Shown piece by piece: positions 62,001-64,000 of a DNA stretch of 64,000 nt. Within the stretch, counting starts at the first letter, position 1, and the number at the start of each line of letters is the position of its first letter. The stretch covers positions 33,027 through 97,026 of the forward strand of contig JAAXTM010000010.1 of the NCBI GenBank assembly GCA_013336525.1. The letters run 5' to 3'. The position numbers and the translations under genes were made by a program. The notes beneath the pieces are model-generated. The model saw only the letters and a program-made list of their open reading frames with translations, ran no database searches and had not been told where the DNA came from. Origin of the DNA: Geobacteraceae bacterium (lineage in GTDB: Bacteria > Desulfobacterota > Desulfuromonadia > Geobacterales > Pseudopelobacteraceae).

Positions 62001-62163
62001 CGGCAAGGTAGAAACTGTGATTATTAACGGTTTAGTTACTGCTACAAGAGCACACACGTATGTTACCGCCGGCAACAAGCTGGTTAAGGTCTACGTTTAC
62101 AGCAGCGCTGGAGCGCAGTTAGCTTTATTCACGAAGACTATCACTGTTGACGGCGCTAACTAG
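59092..62163 (+). CDS. Large octaheme c-type cytochrome with C-terminal PKD-like domains
   Basis: A 1023-residue exported protein. After a signal peptide (ALAVLLIMSLLLLMQPQNTDA) come eight CXXCH motifs (CNVCH, CGVCH, CLMCH, CVHCH, CAGCH, CYDCH, CTTCH, CSDCH) spread over about residues 83-740 with long loops between them, and then about 200 residues of PKD/Ig-like strands (VYISVAQALAAADAQAG, YTWTSNDGTAIAAGQTS, SLRIYWGDGKVETVIING, RAHTYVTAGNKLVKVYVYS). Wide spacing suggests an enzyme-like or extracellular multiheme fold rather than a simple wire. There is no lipobox. The substrate is unknown. AAGGGGG precedes the ATG. It has a strong terminator. Confidence 0.85.
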   Translation: MRFSPGALAVLLIMSLLLLMQPQNTDAAHPKPGESGYRGLTFPAALPGIPLFDYFTRSPIIPTGPAVNGFYKGLPPFSTKVSCNVCHYDIVANESRNRHSSMSYEKIALPQYGVGYDKSMPWISGPGKFGKWSPAYNRQLGNMNTTYTSEADLLKKLDMGAFEFITECGVCHVGGGPAVSNPYGFTFPWRISNVFGADRGAGGIHNNLDNVQRNQSIANDFIFPLLISSPYYPLRVPLNPWDYFVTDNSVKKVDWAQWGYNGTLDLDCLMCHQEGYNHLSRNEEIIRNKRLYNAATLGSGIAVIDPLAGEGFNMDYDASKVILGADGSLYLSFSVTDKMTRFPKGENCVHCHMPTVVKNEAGNVDWKKSFYSYDAIPSDNPAEPGNMKPARYLSDMVKRGDIWNNDEVHKFLECAGCHSQTGKFQAWKPADANYMHSPGKGYDPINPGSDEFGGTVKFCYDCHISLGDINGDNVPDMETFGAPLGDSAHSRAGLLTNIVTKARRINTQGVEEEFTGNHLDVISCTTCHIKKQYAAARSVDFSTGGQFYNFVGSPLDQTSGPESIDLAYSWKETTPVRLLPNGTPNPLWRRLIYPFNYVTGVYWNNIGSKDANADGFTTGMSNNGEIVVGDPFFQRSVKENFVISVNSENNRIPVGLLNSSVFDTQSIKNDEGAVVFTRPGEIEAYKNLVTSKDAGFVPQLVLESEPYLITHNVLAKSRFALGKLSTDINGATVYGCSDCHGATGGVYNGQINMIGKGKRPDNSPLPLTVSWNNPSDVLTKAFYWDKAGNKKSASFSDLAVSPKVTKFLNRGEFLGYDTTRVAELNNNISAAAYGLGVNPVANISSVFADMDTQTPGIQVYISVAQALAAADAQAGNVGSSTYTWTSNDGTAIAAGQTSSVTFTTVGLKSITLKVVDEEGKSSQITQNVYAVAAPAANQVTWADAAGSLGGVLTISALPTPNNSLRIYWGDGKVETVIINGLVTATRAHTYVTAGNKLVKVYVYSSAGAQLALFTKTITVDGAN

Positions 62164-62188
62164 AGCTTCCTGAAACAGTGTAATGCAA

Positions 62189-62227
62189 CAGAGCCATGGG
62201 GAATTTCCCCATGGCTCTGTTTTTTTG
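62189..62227 (+). terminator. Terminator after the octaheme gene
   Basis: CAGAGCCATGGGGAA pairs with TTCCCCATGGCTCTG (15 bp), followed by eight T residues. It is among the strongest terminators in the window. Confidence 0.95.
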
Positions 62228-62330
62228 TGCGCCCGGTTGATTCAGGAGTTTTTTGTGCTTTCTGTAATCTGTGGTACAATTCTGAGTGTAATTATCAGGC
62301 AATATGAGTGCAAAGTGAGGAGGTTCGAAT

Positions 62331-64000
62331 ATGGGACAATTAGCTAAGCGCCGCATTGGCAGGTTACTGCTGGATGGCAGTTTTCTGTCGCAGCAGGACC
62401 TTGATAGTGCTCTGGAGGAAAAGAAACGTACAAAAAAACTTTTGGGTCAGGTGTTGATCAGAATGGGGGTACTCAAAGGGGAGGAGATCAGGGTACCGCT
62501 GCTGGTTCAAGAACACCTTGGCTCCATTGAAGATGCAGTAAAAATCGCCGCTGGTGAACGCCAATTGCTTGGTGAGCTGCTTGTACATTCAGGACATATA
62601 ACCAATAAACAGCTTGATTACGCAATTTCTGAACAGCTGAAAAGTGGAGAGAAACTTGGCGGGGTTTTCATACGCCTTGGTATGCTCAATGAACGGCAGC
62701 TGAATGGCCTTATTGACTTCCAGGTGAACCAGGAAATTGAACATGATTCACCTCTTCGACTTGGTGAACTCCTGGTTGCAACAGGGCATATAACTCGTAT
62801 GCAGTTGGAGGATGCTCTTCATCGGCAGGACTTTTCCAAGAAAAAACTTGGTGAGATACTGCTAGAGGCTGGGTATATCGCCCCCAGTCGTATCAAATAC
62901 GGTATCCGCCTTCAAAAGATGCTGATGAAGGCGGTGTTGGCCTCCATCCTCGCCCTCGGAATGGGTACAGAAAGCGATGCATCCTCAGTGCAGCTGCAGT
63001 GGGACCAAAACATCGAATCTGACCTGGCCGGGTACAAGGTGTATTCCGGCGATGCCTCTGCTGCATTTGCCGGGAGTACACCGATTGATGTACAAAAACA
63101 GACAACTGCGACCATCAGCGGACTTGACCCTGGCAAAGCGTACACTTTCGCGGTAACTGCATATAATTTGGCGGGGGTAGAGAGTACCTATTCAAATATC
63201 GTCTCCGTTGCTGAGCAGACACCGCCGACAGTTGCTATCACTTCTCCGGCAGATGCTGTCAGTGTAAGCGGTGTAGTTTCAATGAATGTAAGTGCAGCAG
63301 ACAATGTCGGAGTCACAAAAGTAGAGTTCTATGTGAATGGCGTGCTGAAGGCTTCTGATAGCGGAGCGCCTTATGTTTATTCGTGGGATACCACATCTCT
63401 CCCCGCTGGTGTATATACGCTTACTGCAAAGGCATATGACGCAGCCGGAAACGTCAGTCAGTCAAGCAGGTCCGTATCAGTTGTAAATGATCTTATAGCT
63501 CCGACGGTTGCTTTAACCTCGCCTGCAAACAACACATCCGTTACAGGAACGGTAACAATCAGTTCCAGTGCCAGTGACAATGTCGGCGTGACCAAGGTCG
63601 AGTTCTACTGCAACGGCGTCCTTCTGTACGCAACCAACACGTCTCCGTACAACTTCAGCTGGGATACCAAGGGAGTGGCCGATGGAGGCTATGTGCTAAT
63701 CGCCAAGGCATATGATAATGCCGGTAATTACTCGCAGTCGTCGGCTGTGACCGTTGCGGTCAGTAATCCTGTGCCTGACCTGACCGCGCCGCTCGTCAGC
63801 GCCTTCACACTGCCGGCCACCTCCAGCTCATTAACCGTCCCGGTCTCCGGGCTCAGCGCCAGCGACGCCAGAGGCGTCACCGGCTACCTGATCACCGAAA
63901 GCGCCACCCCTCCGGCTGCCAGCGCCGCCGGCTGGAGCGCCGTCGCCCCGACCAGCTTCACCTTCAGCAGTGAAGGCACCAAAACCGCCTACGCCTGGGC
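62331..64000 (+). CDS. Three MshEN/GspE_N-like units fused to a membrane segment, FN3 and Ig-like modules (3' end missing)
   Basis: An open frame of 556 codons runs from ATG 62331 (GTGAGGAGG upstream) past the right edge. Residues about 8-55, 79-126 and 143-190 are three tandem GspE_N-like units, for example RLGELLVATGHITRMQLEDA and LGELLVHSGHITNKQLDYA, resembling the c-di-GMP-binding MshEN motif. A single hydrophobic segment (about 196-211, KMLMKAVLASILALGMG) follows. Then come an FN3 domain (about 219-294, LQWDQNIESDLAGYKVYSG) and two Ig-like modules (about 298-385, 391-478) sharing DNVGVTKVEFY and AKAYDNAGN, and the start of a further module. There is no ATPase domain. I know no named family with this order; the function is not known. 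Confidence 0.8.
   Translation, partial: MGQLAKRRIGRLLLDGSFLSQQDLDSALEEKKRTKKLLGQVLIRMGVLKGEEIRVPLLVQEHLGSIEDAVKIAAGERQLLGELLVHSGHITNKQLDYAISEQLKSGEKLGGVFIRLGMLNERQLNGLIDFQVNQEIEHDSPLRLGELLVATGHITRMQLEDALHRQDFSKKKLGEILLEAGYIAPSRIKYGIRLQKMLMKAVLASILALGMGTESDASSVQLQWDQNIESDLAGYKVYSGDASAAFAGSTPIDVQKQTTATISGLDPGKAYTFAVTAYNLAGVESTYSNIVSVAEQTPPTVAITSPADAVSVSGVVSMNVSAADNVGVTKVEFYVNGVLKASDSGAPYVYSWDTTSLPAGVYTLTAKAYDAAGNVSQSSRSVSVVNDLIAPTVALTSPANNTSVTGTVTISSSASDNVGVTKVEFYCNGVLLYATNTSPYNFSWDTKGVADGGYVLIAKAYDNAGNYSQSSAVTVAVSNPVPDLTAPLVSAFTLPATSSSLTVPVSGLSASDARGVTGYLITESATPPAASAAGWSAVAPTSFTFSSEGTKTAYAW

Overview
The window looks like chromosomal DNA of a Geobacter-type bacterium (Geobacterales/Desulfuromonadia, Gram-negative, anaerobic respirer). 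The evidence is five multiheme c-type cytochromes (39 CXXCH motifs in total), an outer-membrane porin-cytochrome cluster, an MglBA polarity switch, long methyl-accepting chemotaxis proteins, hopanoid genes, LpxH, and a cobamide locus with an anaerobic benzimidazole synthase candidate. No phage, transposase, CRISPR array or rRNA was seen.

Layout. 1-13.7 kb: mostly housekeeping genes (AI-2E transporter fragment, UPF0158, lpxH, a monofunctional transpeptidase, a LOG-family protein, mglBA, tRNA-Ser, rnhA, plsC, a GGQ release-factor-like protein, polA, an IclR regulator, a Usp, a polysaccharide deacetylase coupled to a Cys-rich mini-protein, and a lipoprotein). 13.7-25.4 kb: two radical SAM proteins, a LysM-NlpC/P60 peptidase, a one-gene CdaA-CdaR fusion, ubiE/menG, ychJ, fabI, and hflX, which seems to start at ATT. 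25.4-29.2 kb: a three-gene porin/cytochrome operon resembling extBCD, lying between intact hflX and a decayed second copy of the hflX 3' end. 29.2-34.5 kb: yceH, DUF2288, GT2, Nudix-tpx, isochorismatase-like, HAD-HNH and tRNA-Arg. 34.5-39.7 kb: a hexaheme cytochrome, a phosphate-binding-like protein next to a chemoreceptor, and slyX. 39.7-46.6 kb: a cobalamin riboswitch, cobU-cobT-bzaF/thiC, then a dodecaheme cytochrome, a dedA remnant and a DUF4124-glutaredoxin gene, then cobS-cobC. 46.6-53.6 kb: a second chemoreceptor, a PilZ-like protein, an SPFH-GYF_2/zinc-ribbon pair, a YajD-like HNH protein and a secreted HhH protein. 53.7-58.8 kb: hpnJ-hpnK-SMR, proC and a tandem PPK2. 58.8-64 kb: an unusual inverted repeat overlapping a sigma-54-like site, a 1023-residue octaheme/PKD cytochrome, and a partial gene of unusual architecture (three GspE_N/MshEN-like units, one membrane segment, FN3 and Ig-like modules).

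How the parts fit. The cytochromes and porin would move electrons across the periplasm and outer membrane. The cobamide genes supply B12-type cofactor, probably 5-hydroxybenzimidazolyl cobamide, which could serve the B12-binding radical SAM proteins. MglBA, the two chemoreceptors, the PilZ-like protein and the MshEN-like fusion point to control of surface behaviour, possibly through cyclic dinucleotides. The most unusual items are the MshEN-like/Ig fusion, the hflX relic beside the conduit operon, three regularly placed CX9CH motifs in the conduit cytochrome, and the inverted repeat at 58.9 kb. All functions are read from sequence by eye, without database searches.
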